64,000 bases of DNA from Leptodontidium sp. MPI-SDFR-AT-0119 (taxonomy: Eukaryota; Ascomycota; Leotiomycetes; Helotiales; Leptodontidiaceae). A model generated the notes under the pieces. The model did no database searches, was not told the DNA's origin, and was given only the letters and a program-made list of their open reading frames with translations. The stretch covers positions 6,324,001 to 6,388,000 of the forward strand of contig JAHLEZ010000001.1 of the NCBI GenBank assembly GCA_020726505.1, in the 5' to 3' direction. Positions 1 through 10,694 of this stretch are shown here, in pieces. Position numbers and translations under genes: made by a program. Within the stretch, counting starts at the first letter, position 1. Each line of letters starts with the position of its first letter.

Positions 1-42
1 GTTTTGTACCGCTTGTCTCTTTTCAATGTTGGAAGAGATGCA

Positions 43-1083
43 TTACGGTCGTGACTTCACGCCATGAATCTCCTTCGCTTCTCTCACTTCCACTGATCCA
101 TCTTCCATTCCAAAGTATGCCGCAATTGGCTTCTGTCCACCACCTTCCTCACCAGCACTGGCAACTTGGATACCATTTCTGCCGTGGAACAATCCAACCT
201 CCAAGACCCCCACTATTCTCTTCAACCTGCGACCAAGATTGTGAACTTCCCACGTGCCATGTTCGCCATCACCATGATCATGTGGTTTCAGATCAGAGTG
301 CAGTAGCAACTTGGGAAATGGAGCATCCATAATCCACATGCCGTTGTCTGTTACCACAGGGCCGGCTTTTGAACTCCCCCCTTGTCTTATCTTAGGATCT
401 GGGGAACCAAGAGTTATCAGAATTCTCTTTATAGTCGGCGCAGCCATAGGCGAGATTTCGATCGGAATCGCCTTCCAGGAAGTAAGCAGTCGAGGTGAAA
501 GTTTTCGGTAATCTGCCACTTTGTTAGAATCCTAAATCAACTCGGGGGGAAACCACTGACCAGCTACGCAAACAAATTTCTTGGCGGCGGTTGCAACCAG
601 CTTCTCCTGGAACAGACATGCTCCACCACCCTTTATGCAATTGAGTTCCTCGTCAATCTCATCGGCTCCGTCGAATGCCACATCGATGCTTTGCCGTTTC
701 CCTCTCAAGCCGAGGTCTTGAAGTCCTGTGGCGACATGTAGAGCTGAAACCCGGCCCATCTCAGTCTCTGCAACTTCAACGGGGGGCAGCGCGTCTATAC
801 TTCCCAGTGGAAGGCCAGCCTCGATTATCAACTGCTTGCTTTGCTCGCCAGTTGGTACGAATGTCATTCGAGAAGTGACATCCCGTCCTTTGGCAGCAAT
901 TGCTTCCACGACATAGACCACCGTGCTGCCTGATCCAATTCCAATGTAGCTGTATGAGGGATCGAAATGGTCCTCAACTGCTCTGTACGCCGCCAGACGC
1001 TTTGAAGCCTCGACTCCAGTGAGAGGTTTTGTCTCGTGGCCTGGGGGAGAAGTATTCTCAACTGCGGGAGCAACGGCTGCCAT
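43..1083 (-). CDS. RKI1: Ribose-5-phosphate isomerase
   Basis: Interconverts ribose-5-phosphate and ribulose-5-phosphate in the pentose phosphate pathway. Two exons are inferred, complement(43..512, 561..1083), giving 330 aa. The RpiA-type motifs [16 protein letters not shown] and KGGGAC are visible, as is [10 protein letters not shown] in the C-terminal half. The two halves are separated by a 48 bp intron (513..560: GTCAGT donor, TCTAAC branch, GGCAG acceptor). Its removal yields [12 protein letters not shown], the expected family sequence. The intron is a multiple of three and carries an in-frame TAG, so retention would truncate the protein. The start at 1083 has a good context (ACACAATGG). 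An in-frame ATG at 1407 would add 108 residues, rich in Ser and Arg, that could be a transit peptide or 5' UTR. Identity is firm and the start is uncertain. Confidence 0.93.
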
Positions 1084-1925
1084 TGTGTAACTGTTTCGAG
1101 TGATATGGGTTTGCGATGAAACGGGTCTGCTGGATAGATATCCTTGACTGGAGTTACAATAGCTGAAGGAATATGGTCTCCGCGGAGGTTTTGGCTTCTT
1201 CGGGATGGGCGGAAAGGCTGAGAATAAGTAATTTGCACCGATAACGGGAAGGCTCTGGTGACTTCTTGAGGAATAATGGCGTGCCAAAAACTGGGCAGAC
1301 CTGAAAGACTTTGGCACTGGTGATGTTTGCCAGAATGCCGAGACGGAAATCGTAAGAGCTTTATGGTGTGTTCCGCGAAGTGCTATGCGGGAAAAGGAAG
1401 AGTCCATGAAAGTTGCGATTGGGAAGGAAGGAAGGTGGCGGGCTAGAACTGGTGGGGGGTTTGTTGACTTCTGCTTGGTTGAGAGGAGAGGAGGGGGAGG
1501 GAGGGGTTGCCGCTTGGCATTGCTGATTCAGCCTGCCAGCTTTCATTGACCCAAAGCAGTTAGTCATTGGGTCACGAGGAGATAAGTAAAGATAAGGATC
1601 CTCTACTTTAGTACTCGTAGTATCAGGTCAAGTGCATCTGTGGCGGTCAAGAGAAAGGGCGCTTCGTTTAAGTCTGGGGCTGCGGCGCATGTGCCGATCC
1701 GATCGATCGTTAGCCACAGATCAGCCGATGTTTGTGACTTGACTGTTGACATTTCATGGTTAAATCCGAGCTTCAAAGGGGTGTTGTTCAACCTCATGAT
1801 GGCAACACGGTAGCAATGGGTTAGATATTGCAGCTACCTGGTTCAAGACGATACACCTAACAGGATATTACTGGTACTATCCCACGGCAACAGACAGAGA
1901 CAGAAACAGAAACAGAAACAGAACT
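1084..1925. promoter_or_regulatory. Divergent upstream region of RKI1 and COX18
   Basis: This is the shared upstream region of two divergently transcribed genes. Positions 1084-1407 could code for an N-terminal extension of RKI1. Just before the COX18 start, at 1888-1922, there is a run of imperfect ACAGA/AACAG units, probably 5' UTR. No further gene is seen. Confidence 0.5.
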
Positions 1926-3071
1926 ATGCTTCTCCTCCACCATCCCCTCCTTCGACCCTCCACCTCATCCAATCTCAGCAAGCTCCTCCTTCTACCCCCA
2001 AGCTACCGTACACGAGCCTTCCACGCCACTCCTCCCCGGCAATCCTTCATTCTCTCTACCATAACAGCCTCTCACGACGCCCTCACCTCTTTACACACCA
2101 TCACCAACCTTCCCTGGGCATACACCATCCCCCTCTTCGCAATCCTCATCCGAACTACCATTATCCTCCCCACGGCCATTTACGCGCGCCGTTCAACAAT
2201 CAAACAAATCTCCCTCTTCCCCCTCCTCGAATCGTGGAAAGATGTCCTGCGGAAAGAAAGCATGCGCGAGACAGGCCATCTAGGCCCAGTCGTGACACAG
2301 AAGACATTTTTAAAGAAGTTCCGGACAAAGAGGGGGGAGATCTATAAACGGCATGGTTGCGGGACGTGGAAGAACTTCCTGTCTTTGGCGCAGCTACCGA
2401 TCTTCTTATCTGTGATGGAAGCATTACGCAAAATGTGTGGCTCGAATCAAGGTATTTTGGGTATGATGATTGGGGGGAACGATATTACAGAGGCTGGGTT
2501 GGACAATACATCTGCAGTCCTGACAGGCGATGGACTCGTCGACCGCGCCATCAGTATCCCCCTCGAAACATCGCTAGCCACTGAAGGTGCCCTCTGGTTC
2601 CCCAATCTCCTCCTCGCAGACCCTCATCTCATCCTCCCGTTTGTCCTCTCTGGAACCATCCTCCTCAATATTCTTGCAGGACGCACGCCCTACGCCGCAA
2701 TGGGGGTATGGAGACAACGGTTCGTCCGGTCCATGGGTCTCGCTGCCCTGTGTGTCGGCCCATTCCTGTTGAATGTTCCATCGGCGTTACTTATATATTG
2801 GATCAGTAGTAGTGGGACGGCGTATTTGCAGGCTGTGTTGTTGGATAGATTTATGCCACTTCCTAAGTCGGTTGCACCTAGTAAGCCGAAGGGCCAGTGG
2901 AGAGTGGGCCTTGGAGAGCCAAAGCCAGAGGGATATGTTAATCCCTTGCTGACGATGGATGAGTCTGCGGCCGTGAAGCCGGTACAGGTGAAGAAGGTGG
3001 CAAGTCCGAGACCTGTTTTGGAACATAACTCGCCTATTGGTAAGGGTGCAAAACGTGAAGATAAACGTTGA
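1926..3071 (+). CDS. COX18: Mitochondrial inner-membrane insertase Cox18 (Oxa1/YidC family)
   Basis: Single-exon gene, 381 aa. Members of this family insert polytopic proteins into the mitochondrial inner membrane. Cox18 exports the C-terminal tail of Cox2 during cytochrome oxidase assembly. The N-terminus (residues 1-45) is Ser/Arg/Pro-rich with RTRAFHATPP, a typical mitochondrial presequence. Hydrophobic segments follow at about residues 65-85 (WAYTIPLFAILIRTTIILP), 150-170, 235-255 and 270-300, the usual YidC/Oxa1 layout. Between them lies a basic stretch (KKFRTKRGEIYKRHGCGTWK) resembling the matrix loop. The C-terminal tail is Pro/Lys-rich. Cox18 is favoured over Oxa1 because the long basic coiled tail of Oxa1 is missing and the length fits. 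The separation from Oxa1 is inference. Confidence 0.85.
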   Translation: MLLLHHPLLRPSTSSNLSKLLLLPPSYRTRAFHATPPRQSFILSTITASHDALTSLHTITNLPWAYTIPLFAILIRTTIILPTAIYARRSTIKQISLFPLLESWKDVLRKESMRETGHLGPVVTQKTFLKKFRTKRGEIYKRHGCGTWKNFLSLAQLPIFLSVMEALRKMCGSNQGILGMMIGGNDITEAGLDNTSAVLTGDGLVDRAISIPLETSLATEGALWFPNLLLADPHLILPFVLSGTILLNILAGRTPYAAMGVWRQRFVRSMGLAALCVGPFLLNVPSALLIYWISSSGTAYLQAVLLDRFMPLPKSVAPSKPKGQWRVGLGEPKPEGYVNPLLTMDESAAVKPVQVKKVASPRPVLEHNSPIGKGAKREDKR

Positions 3072-3724
3072 AGATTCCCTTTTGTCGTTTCTGAAGTAAG
3101 CGGGGGAGGGAAAAACTTCCTAGCTTTGTAAGATTACCAGTCTTGTCTTGACTTGATTTTCTCTGTGGATATCAGAGCCGAGGTGGGAAGTCTAACACAA
3201 TCATGTACTGTATATTTGTATAATATGTCCATATAGCCGGGGCAATTGTAGGATCTAGACAAGCATGCTGTCAGTCGTCGCAATAGCCCACATAGAAAAT
3301 AGAGACTTGACAGAGTAACTCACCCTGTCGAAACAAAGACGTCGAAACGTCTATGTTTGCTTCGCTGCAGGAGGCGCTTCTCTGTAAAGTCTGTGAGACG
3401 CAACTTGAATGCACTCCCTCCAGCAAAATGATACTTCCCCAACGTTGTGGGCATCAACTCGAATAACTCACTGTTTTAGCCGGCCAATCTCTAGATCGAT
3501 CAATTCCTCTGTCTCGTAGTTTGGACTCCTTGCTAGCCTGCTTTGTTACCCTGAGAAGTGTAAATACACATGACTCGGTCCGGGAATATAGGATTAAGAG
3601 ATAATTTGTTTAATCAATATTATTCTGGATCTTGGAGATTCATTTAAATATATATGTGTTTCCAACTGGCTCTTGAGAAAGTAATGCAACTTCCCTATAC
3701 CTTACCCTCACTTTTCCACCGAAC
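3072..3724. other. COX18 downstream region
   Basis: Non-coding stretch of about 650 bp downstream of COX18. It probably includes its 3' UTR. The part from 3590 to 3660 is AT-rich. No gene or repeat is recognised. Confidence 0.4.
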
Positions 3725-4140
3725 AAATGTCTTGAATATTAGATATACGAAAAAGGCTGTGATAGCCCAGGAAAATGTCATGACTAGTCCGAGGAAATAT
3801 AGAACTGATTTCCAGTGTCTGTGGAAATAGTACTTGGGCAATTCGATACCGACGGCAAAGCATTAGATGCCGACACTCACACAGGTGATTTCTTGTACAA
3901 TCTTACCGTTCATGCTCTAGTGCCAGGGTGCAATAAATTCCAGGACATGAGGACCAAGGATGATGCCATATAAAACTGCCAACGGAGGTTCTGTGTTTGC
4001 ATTAGTATTAGGCCAGATCTTGGGGTTCTCGTCTGGCACTGACCTGAAAGATGAAGGGTGTTCTTGATTGGTAAAGAGAAGAGCCCATAGATGATTAAGA
4101 AGATAGATATTGTGAGGTAGGCGACGTGAGGATCCCACAT
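3725..4140 (-). pseudogene. Relic of an Na+/H+ antiporter (NHA1/SOD2 type), 5' part only
   Basis: Joining 4044..4140 to 3725..3990 across a good intron (3991..4043: GTCAGT donor, TACTAAT branch, ACACAG acceptor) gives the N-terminal region of a fungal Na+/H+ antiporter. Recognisable pieces are HVAYLTISIFLIIYGLFSL, LAVLYGIILGPHVLEFIAP, KIVQEIT, CFAVGIELPKYYF and RHWKSVLYFLGLVMTFSWA. The frame is broken by TAG at 3917-3919 and TAA at 3863-3865. The TAA sits where the family normally has Gln before CFAVG, so it looks like a CAA-to-TAA change. Homology stops near 3725 and the transport core and tail are absent. It lies between COX18 and PEX2 with no partner gene. The family assignment is from remembered sequence and not from a search. 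Confidence 0.72.
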
Positions 4141-4629
4141 GTCGGGAAATCGTGTGTTGCCAAGATGAATTCTTGGGATAGTTATGTAGTCCTCGCTTTT
4201 ATTCGTACTCTGCAAGTTAATTTTAATTCCCAAGATAGCAATTTAGACACATAATATTAGTGCATATATCGATGATTTGTATAGATTTGATGCCCAAACT
4301 ACCATTCCAAGCGTCAAGCAATTGGAATGATGTCACGAGTCACATGACAAATTTCTCTTCTTACGGACTCGATGATCAGGACCAGGCTAGCTCATAGTTG
4401 GCCGCCTTAGAAAACTTCTGTGTGATTTGGCACTTTAGTTGATGCCGGAAGGGAGAGTTGACTATTGTGGTGGGGCTGGAATGAGCCGAAATCTTTAATT
4501 CGAACTGTCTGGCCATGTGCCGAGAGTGGTATCTAAATACCGACAACCTAAAACGCCTTCCTATGCTTTTTTCGTTACATGCCCGCCTTCCTCTTAACGA
4601 ATGTCACTGTTAATTCGGAATGATTATTA
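4141..4629. other. Intergenic region between antiporter relic and PEX2
   Basis: About 490 bp, probably the 3' side of PEX2 plus remains of the antiporter gene's upstream region. No gene or structured element is recognised. Confidence 0.35.
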
Positions 4630-6048
4630 TCATTCATCATCGTCATCCACCACGCCATCTTCTTCCTCATCGAAAGCTTCCGAATCACCCAGTGCTGACG
4701 CTTCAGATGAGGACGAATCCTCCTCCTCCCCATCTCGAGTTTTGATATTCACATCCTCTTCCGCACGAGGCTCAAGGTTGGCCATATCACTCGGCTCCGA
4801 AAAGCCCACTGTTTTGGAAGAGCCCGCATGCCTTGCCACCTCCTCAATCACATCTCCACTCCATGGCTTGCACTCTTTGACTTCTTCCCCGCATCTCAAG
4901 CATATCCAGCCCTCGCCATCCTCTGCTTCCAGTCTACCAGCCAAGCAAACGAAGCAGTATATGCATCCACATGGAATGGTTTCGTATGGATTCGTGATAT
5001 CAGTCTGGGCTGAGCCAATGACTCCCGATGCACTTGAGGCAGCAATCACTTCCGTTTCTGATGTTAATGTTGTGTTCTGGTCCTGGTAACATATTGCACA
5101 AGTCCTCTCTGGCAAGAAGGCAAACTCTCCGCTCTTGATCTCTGCATCATCTTCGCCACCGCTGCGCATTACTGACTTGGTTTTCCGCCAAGCTCGACCA
5201 AGCCATCGTCTCCATCGACTGATTCCAACGAGGGGCAATACAAACAGCAGAAATTCTGTAAATGCGTGCCACACAAGCTGTCGATTGAGGTACTCAAAAG
5301 ACACTTCTCGACTGACCTGGCTCGTAGGCGGAGCTAGGCGGAGCCTCAATACCCTGTCGAGCAGCGTTCGATACCTCCCATTGACGAGAAATACCAGGAA
5401 AGAGGCGAAGGCTGCCGTTGAATGGACCGTTGATATCGAATCTGATAATCGTGACAACTTCCGCAGCGTTGGACTTGGCTGATCATAGCCATTGTCGTTG
5501 TCAACAAGCCAGTTCTCCCACCTTGTCCAAGCGTACTTTCCTCCAACCGTAAACAGCCCATACAATGATTTCTGCCACTTAGAAGGGGTCACTAAGACTG
5601 GCCCTTTGTGCCTCGCATCCGTGAACTTCAGGTTCTGCAACGCAGCGCCGTATGTTGCACCGTGGTCCCAGACTGTGACTTTGAATAAGACTGCTCGGAG
5701 AGCAAGCATAATCTCCGCAGACCAGTCGTCCTGCAGATGTGATCCGAAGTATTTCAACGCGTCCCCAACTTGTCCCTTCAAAAGCTCAAGCAATTCTTCA
5801 TCCAACAGCTCCGCATCAACCTGCCCAACCCTGAAGGCTGGTCGAGTGCCCTCTCGCCCATTTATACTGTCCCATACTGATATGCCTGCGTGTCCCAGCC
5901 GACTGAGGGGATATGGGAGTCGGTTCAGTTGATCTGAAGCCTGCGAGGCCTGTTGTTGCGCCACTATTCGAGCTTGAGCATCTGCCTCTCTTGCTTGTCG
6001 TCTTGCTGCGAGCCGCTGTTGGGCTAGGGCAAAGTCGTTGGATGCCAT
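4630..6048 (-). CDS. PEX2: Peroxin-2, RING-type E3 ligase of the peroxisomal import machinery
   Basis: Single-exon gene, 472 aa, starting at a true ATG. Pex2 is one of three RING peroxins (with Pex10 and Pex12) that ubiquitinate the receptor Pex5 in the peroxisomal membrane so it can be recycled. The Pex2/Pex12 N-terminal region includes RPAFRVGQVDAELLDEELLELL at about residues 67-90. Hydrophobic segments follow at about 205-225 and 255-275. A C-terminal RING lies at about 318-395 (CAICYQDQN, CGCIYCFVC, WICLRCGEEV), with all cysteine pairs visible. The N-terminus is Gln/Ala/Arg-rich. The C-terminal 60 residues are extremely acidic (runs of Asp and Glu), a tail longer than in yeast. Identity is strong. 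Confidence 0.93.
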   Translation of the reverse strand: MASNDFALAQQRLAARRQAREADAQARIVAQQQASQASDQLNRLPYPLSRLGHAGISVWDSINGREGTRPAFRVGQVDAELLDEELLELLKGQVGDALKYFGSHLQDDWSAEIMLALRAVLFKVTVWDHGATYGAALQNLKFTDARHKGPVLVTPSKWQKSLYGLFTVGGKYAWTRWENWLVDNDNGYDQPSPTLRKLSRLSDSISTVHSTAAFASFLVFLVNGRYRTLLDRVLRLRLAPPTSQVSREVSFEYLNRQLVWHAFTEFLLFVLPLVGISRWRRWLGRAWRKTKSVMRSGGEDDAEIKSGEFAFLPERTCAICYQDQNTTLTSETEVIAASSASGVIGSAQTDITNPYETIPCGCIYCFVCLAGRLEAEDGEGWICLRCGEEVKECKPWSGDVIEEVARHAGSSKTVGFSEPSDMANLEPRAEEDVNIKTRDGEEEDSSSSEASALGDSEAFDEEEDGVVDDDDE

Positions 6049-6789
6049 CGTCGTTACATTGGAATTGGTCGCTTCTTGCTCGTAGATATTCGCAGTCGAT
6101 CACAGTCGTCCTAGACATATCACGCGTTCAATGGCATGAGGCAGCTGGCATGTGGATGTCACATCGGAGTTCCGCGACATCAGGCCAGGGCGGGCCGAGG
6201 TCTAAAATTGCTAGCCGGCAAAACAAGCTAGTCCCGAAGCAGTGGTCTTCTAGAATGTTGCTCTGTCTCATGGCCTCAGCCATCCGCTTCATCCCAAATT
6301 CTACCTCCCATCCATGGATCTCTTGGAAAACTGTCTTGACTGCAACTGCACACCTGAATGGCCTTACCGGCCTGAAAGATGCCAAATACATGCACTAGCA
6401 GGAGCTATCTTCACTACCCTCATCGGGAATTAAATTTAGAAAGTCAACCTTACCCCGCACCCACTAGAGGAAAGAACGTCCTACTGCCCAAAGAAGCTCG
6501 ATATTCTGGAATCGTGAATTATTCTCTAGGTAGGATGAGGCTACAGCTAAGAATAAAGGCTCAACGTGGTGGTCCGTGCACCAACCCCTTAACAGGTAAG
6601 AGCCCTCCACATGCCCTTAAGAGATTAGACTTGAGATTGAAAGAACGGATTGAGAAAAATACACTTGCATCTAAGAAAAGAGAAAGAATGAAGATTGGAC
6701 CAAACGAGCAGGAAGTCAGATGGAAACAAACGATTGCCAATGGTGTATTAAAAAGTTTTCCCTCCAACGCCAGCTATGCATGATTTCAT
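6049..6789. other. Intergenic region between PEX2 start and ICL2 3' end
   Basis: About 740 bp holding the PEX2 upstream region and the 3' UTR of the lyase gene. Open frames here on both strands lack any recognisable domain and are treated as chance. Confidence 0.4.
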
Positions 6790-8627
6790 CTAGAATTGTC
6801 CTTCAGTATTACCATCTCCCATACTTTTACTGCTGCTGCTACCACTTTGGATAGCGCCAAGGATTCCATCGATGTACGATGCACCACTCCACTTCTGGTG
6901 AGTGAGAACATCGACACCGAGCTCCTTCTCTCTCTTTTGGACTAGGTTGACATAGGCCAACATGCCATCATCCTTGAAAGACTTGCTCAGCTCGTTTGAT
7001 ATCGTAGCTGTACTGTGGAGACCAGCAAGTGAGATGAGCTGGAGAACGAAGCCATGCTTGGCAATATCCCAGATGAAGGATTTCAAAGTCTCGTCTGAGA
7101 ATCCATGGCCCATCCAGTTGAATGATGGAGACAAGTTATATACCAGTCCCTTCCCTGGATACTTTGCACGAATCTCTCCAGAGAACTGGGCAGCATTCGC
7201 GACATTTGGATCACCTGTCTCTACCCACAGAAGGTCTGCATATGGTGCGTACTCAATGGCGCGCTTGGTGGCTGCCGTCATGCCAGCGCGGTAATGATAA
7301 AATCCTTCCCTAGTTCTGGGAATGTCGATATTGAAATACACGGGTTTGTCGGTAAACTGTGAGGCCAACTGTAATCTCTTGTTGATTGACATGTCGCGGT
7401 TTTCTGCAGTTGCCTTCAGATATGTGTCGATATTTTCCTTGGAAACACCACGAGCTTCAAATTGCTGGACAACAGCCTCGTCGCATGATACCAGCTTGGT
7501 GCTCTTTACCCATTCGGCCTCAAAAATGTCGATTTCGGCACCTGAAGCTCCAGCCAATTCCATTGCTTGCAGGGTTTCTGCGAGGGGCTCAATGCCGTCC
7601 TCGGCAACTCCCAGGATAAATTCGTGGTCCCGAACATCAATGGCACTGCTGAGAAGTTTGCCACTTTCTGAATCCGTTCTAGCGATCACTAGATTTTCTG
7701 AACCCATCACGTCCCACTGAAATCGAGCAGCCACAAGTCGATTGATGTGTTCGCCAACTGGTACCAAAACCTTACCAGCAAGATGTCCGCACTTCTTTCC
7801 ACCGTGCATCTGATCCTCAAAGTGTACTGCAGCAGCTCCATTCTCAGCGAAGAGTTTGGCGAGCTTCAATACTGCTGAAAGTCCACCATGCCCAGTATCC
7901 CCATCTGCAATGATTGGCCGTAAATAGTCAACGTATGGGGTCTTCGCTCTCTGCTCTGGGCTCAATTTCCTCCGCGCGTCCCAATGCTTTCGGTCGTGCA
8001 TTGACTGGGCTTTCGCAAGCCTCTGTACTTGGTTCGGTACGGTATTGTAGGGGTAGTCGCCAAAATCGGGCGAAACTTCGTTTGTTGTTGTAAGGACAGA
8101 TGAGCAGGCCCATCCAGAAATGTATAGAACTTCTTGATTCGGTGCTTGCTGTGTCATTTGTACGGGATCAATTGCACCCACTGCTGCGTGTTAGAAATAA
8201 TTTTCTTAATTTTGGTAATAGACGTACTTGTATGTATTGGCTCCCCTTTTGCTTCCCTCTCTTTTATCAAATTGAACAGCTTTCTTGCCATCACCGAGCT
8301 TGGATATGATTGCAACTGGCTCCCACGCTTCGACACCACAGCTTCTGCAGAATATGGTCTCTTGATCCCCTCATATCTTGGACTTGCCCACCATGCCTCC
8401 ACATCCTTCAATTGTTGTTCGTACAGAGCATCCTCGGCCGCGCCAGCCTTCTGTGATTCCGGGAGGAGCTGAAATGAGTCGGATGGGAGGGTGGCAGATA
8501 TGGGATTCTCGAGAGGTTTCAACGCAGACATTCTCTGAGTAGATATCGAGAGGTTTCGGATGTAAATATTCGAGGATCTCGCCGCCGCCACTCGTCGAGG
8601 GACTGTTGAAGCTACTCTGCGCAGCAT
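6790..8627 (-). CDS. ICL2: 2-methylisocitrate lyase, mitochondrial
   Basis: Cleaves 2-methylisocitrate to pyruvate and succinate, the last step of the methylcitrate cycle that detoxifies propionyl-CoA in mitochondria. Two exons, complement(6790..8183, 8228..8627), give 597 aa. Isocitrate-lyase superfamily features are [10 protein letters not shown], the catalytic [13 protein letters not shown] at about residue 262, NLSPSFNW and [22 protein letters not shown]. The methyl-form is favoured over glyoxylate-cycle ICL by the Arg/Ser-rich presequence ([19 protein letters not shown]) and by the divergent 2-methylcitrate synthase next door. The intron (8184..8227) ends in CACGCAGCAG, so a NAGNAG choice could add or drop three bases (HTTVGAID or HTMGAID). 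An upstream in-frame ATG exists at 8684. The name therefore combines family, targeting and context evidence. Confidence 0.87.
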
Positions 8628-9115
8628 CGTGAGAGATTCACCGTTGGCAGAAAGAAAAGGAGAGAAGAAACGGTAGCACCGCAATATACTCCTACCTGTC
8701 GTCGCTGATCAATCAACAAGGAGGCAAACCAAACAAGAGCCAAAAGATTTCAGAGCAGTCCGTCATCGGCTTGAGTTGTTCTTGACTGGCGGTTCAGTTC
8801 GGCAGGCTCAAGGGAATCCGGCTCTCCAAACGGCTGACGGCTAGCGGCGGGGGGATCATTGACCTCGGTCCAAGCTCTTTAGCGGGCATGGGAAGCTCAT
8901 GGGCTTGTAGCTGCTTGACCGACTTGAAGCTCCAACTCTGTTTGCATTCCCTTGTTGATCCTCGCAATTATCGGATTCTGCCACAGAACATTGAGATCAT
9001 TCCAAAGTCTCACTATCTCACACAAACTAACTGCAATTTCGACCTCAATTCCTCTGTCTGCTAGAACTACAGACTTACCCCACAATACCCCGCCCCCCCA
9101 ATCCGTGCCTCCATT
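8628..9115. promoter_or_regulatory. Bidirectional promoter region of the methylcitrate gene pair
   Basis: The 488 bp between the start codons of the methylisocitrate lyase and methylcitrate synthase genes. Both 5' UTRs and any common regulatory sites must lie here. No other gene is present. Individual transcription factor sites are not called because none is distinctive enough by eye. Confidence 0.6.
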
Positions 9116-10694
9116 ATGGCCATGAATACGAGAACTGCCTCGTCGGCATTGAGGGCATTCAGAGTAAGCATTGCCTCAAAAGCCTCTATGATATTGCCTC
9201 ACTAACTCTAATGTAGCCAGTTGCTGTCCGCCCCGCCATTGTACCTGCCCACCGAAACTATGCTACCTCCTCCGAGCCAGATCTCAAGACAACCTTCAAG
9301 GAGGCCATTCCAGCCAAGAGAGAATTATTGAAGAAGGTCAAGGCGTTGGGGGGCAAGGTTATTGGGGAGGTAAAGGTTGAGAACACAATTGGAGGCATGA
9401 GGTAAAACCAAATAGATATTCCTCTGGAATGCGTATCTGACAGCGGTGCAGAGGGTTGAAGGCCATGGTATGGGAAGGATCAGTTCTTGATGCGAACGAG
9501 GGCATTAGATTCCATGGACGAACGATTAAGGATTGCCAAAAGGAGCTTCCAAAGGGCATCACCGGAACAGAAATGTTGCCAGAGGCTATGTTCTGGTTGC
9601 TTTTAACTGGTCAAGTTCCCTCCACCTCCCAAGTACGAGGATTCTCTCGCGAACTCGCCGAGAAGTCAGAACTCCCAGATTTCGTCAACAAGATGCTCGA
9701 CAACTTTCCAAAAGATCTTCACCCAATGACCCAATTCGCCATTGCGGTCTCGGCTCTTTCACACACCTCTAAATTTGCGAAAGCTTACGAGGCGGGCATC
9801 AACAAGGCCGATTACTGGGAGCCAACTTTCGACGACAGTATCTCTCTTCTTGCCAAACTTCCAACAATTGCTGCTAAGATCTACCAAAACTCGTACCAAG
9901 GAGGTGGAGCTCTGCCAGCAAAGGTTGATTTGGAGCAAGATTGGTCCTACAACTTTGCTGCCATGCTCGGCAAAGGCGGAAAGGAGAACGAGAACTTCCA
10001 GGATCTTCTGAGACTTTACTTGGCTCTTCACGGTGATCATGAGGGTGGCAATGTCTCTGCCCACGCTACTCATTTGGTTGGTAGCGCACTGAGCGATCCT
10101 TTCCTGAGCTACAGTGCTGGTCTTCAGGGTCTCGCCGGACCACTTCACGGGTAAGCAACCATAAATAACAATTTCGGAACATCACTAACAGCTCATAGTC
10201 TTGCTGCCCAAGAAGTTCTTAGATGGATTCTTCAAATGCAAGAGCATGTTGGGACTAAATTCACCGACAAAGATGTCTCGGACTACCTCTGGTCCACCCT
10301 CAAATCCGGCAGAGTCGTTCCAGGTTACGGACACGCCGTTCTCCGCAAGCCAGATCCTCGATTCGAAGCTCTCATGGACTACGCATCATCTCGACCCGAA
10401 ATCGCAAAGGATCCAGTGTTCCAATTGGTCAAGAAGAACTCCGAAATCGCCCCAGACGTCTTGAAAGAGCACGGAAAGACCAAGAATCCATACCCTAACG
10501 TAGATTCCAGCTCTGGGGTGCTCTTCCATCATTATGGCTTCCACGAGACCCTCTACTATACCGCTACTTTCGGTGTTAGCAGAGGTTTAGGACCTCTGGC
10601 TCAACTCATTTGGGACCGTGCGCTGGGACTTCCAATCGAGAGACCAAAGAGCATCAATCTGGAGGGTTTGGTTAAGCTTGCTGAGAGTGCATGA
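9116..10694 (+). CDS. mcsA: 2-methylcitrate synthase, mitochondrial
   Basis: Condenses propionyl-CoA with oxaloacetate to 2-methylcitrate. Four exons, join(9116..9163, 9217..9401, 9452..10150, 10199..10694), give 475 aa with all phases consistent. The first exon and start of the second form a mitochondrial presequence ([16 protein letters not shown], then an Arg/Ala-rich stretch). Citrate synthase catalytic regions are intact: the His in GGNVSAH (about residue 275), the His in [13 protein letters not shown] (about 353) and the Asp in [11 protein letters not shown] (about 411). The segment [23 protein letters not shown] and the C-terminus [16 protein letters not shown] resemble remembered Aspergillus McsA rather than the tricarboxylic-cycle citrate synthase. 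It is divergent from the methylisocitrate lyase. A canonical citrate synthase is the main alternative. Confidence 0.88.

Noticed and set aside
532..534. In-frame TAG in RKI1, suggesting a pseudogene or stop readthrough
   Set aside because: A 48 bp intron with donor, branch site and acceptor removes it and restores the exact family sequence VADYRK.
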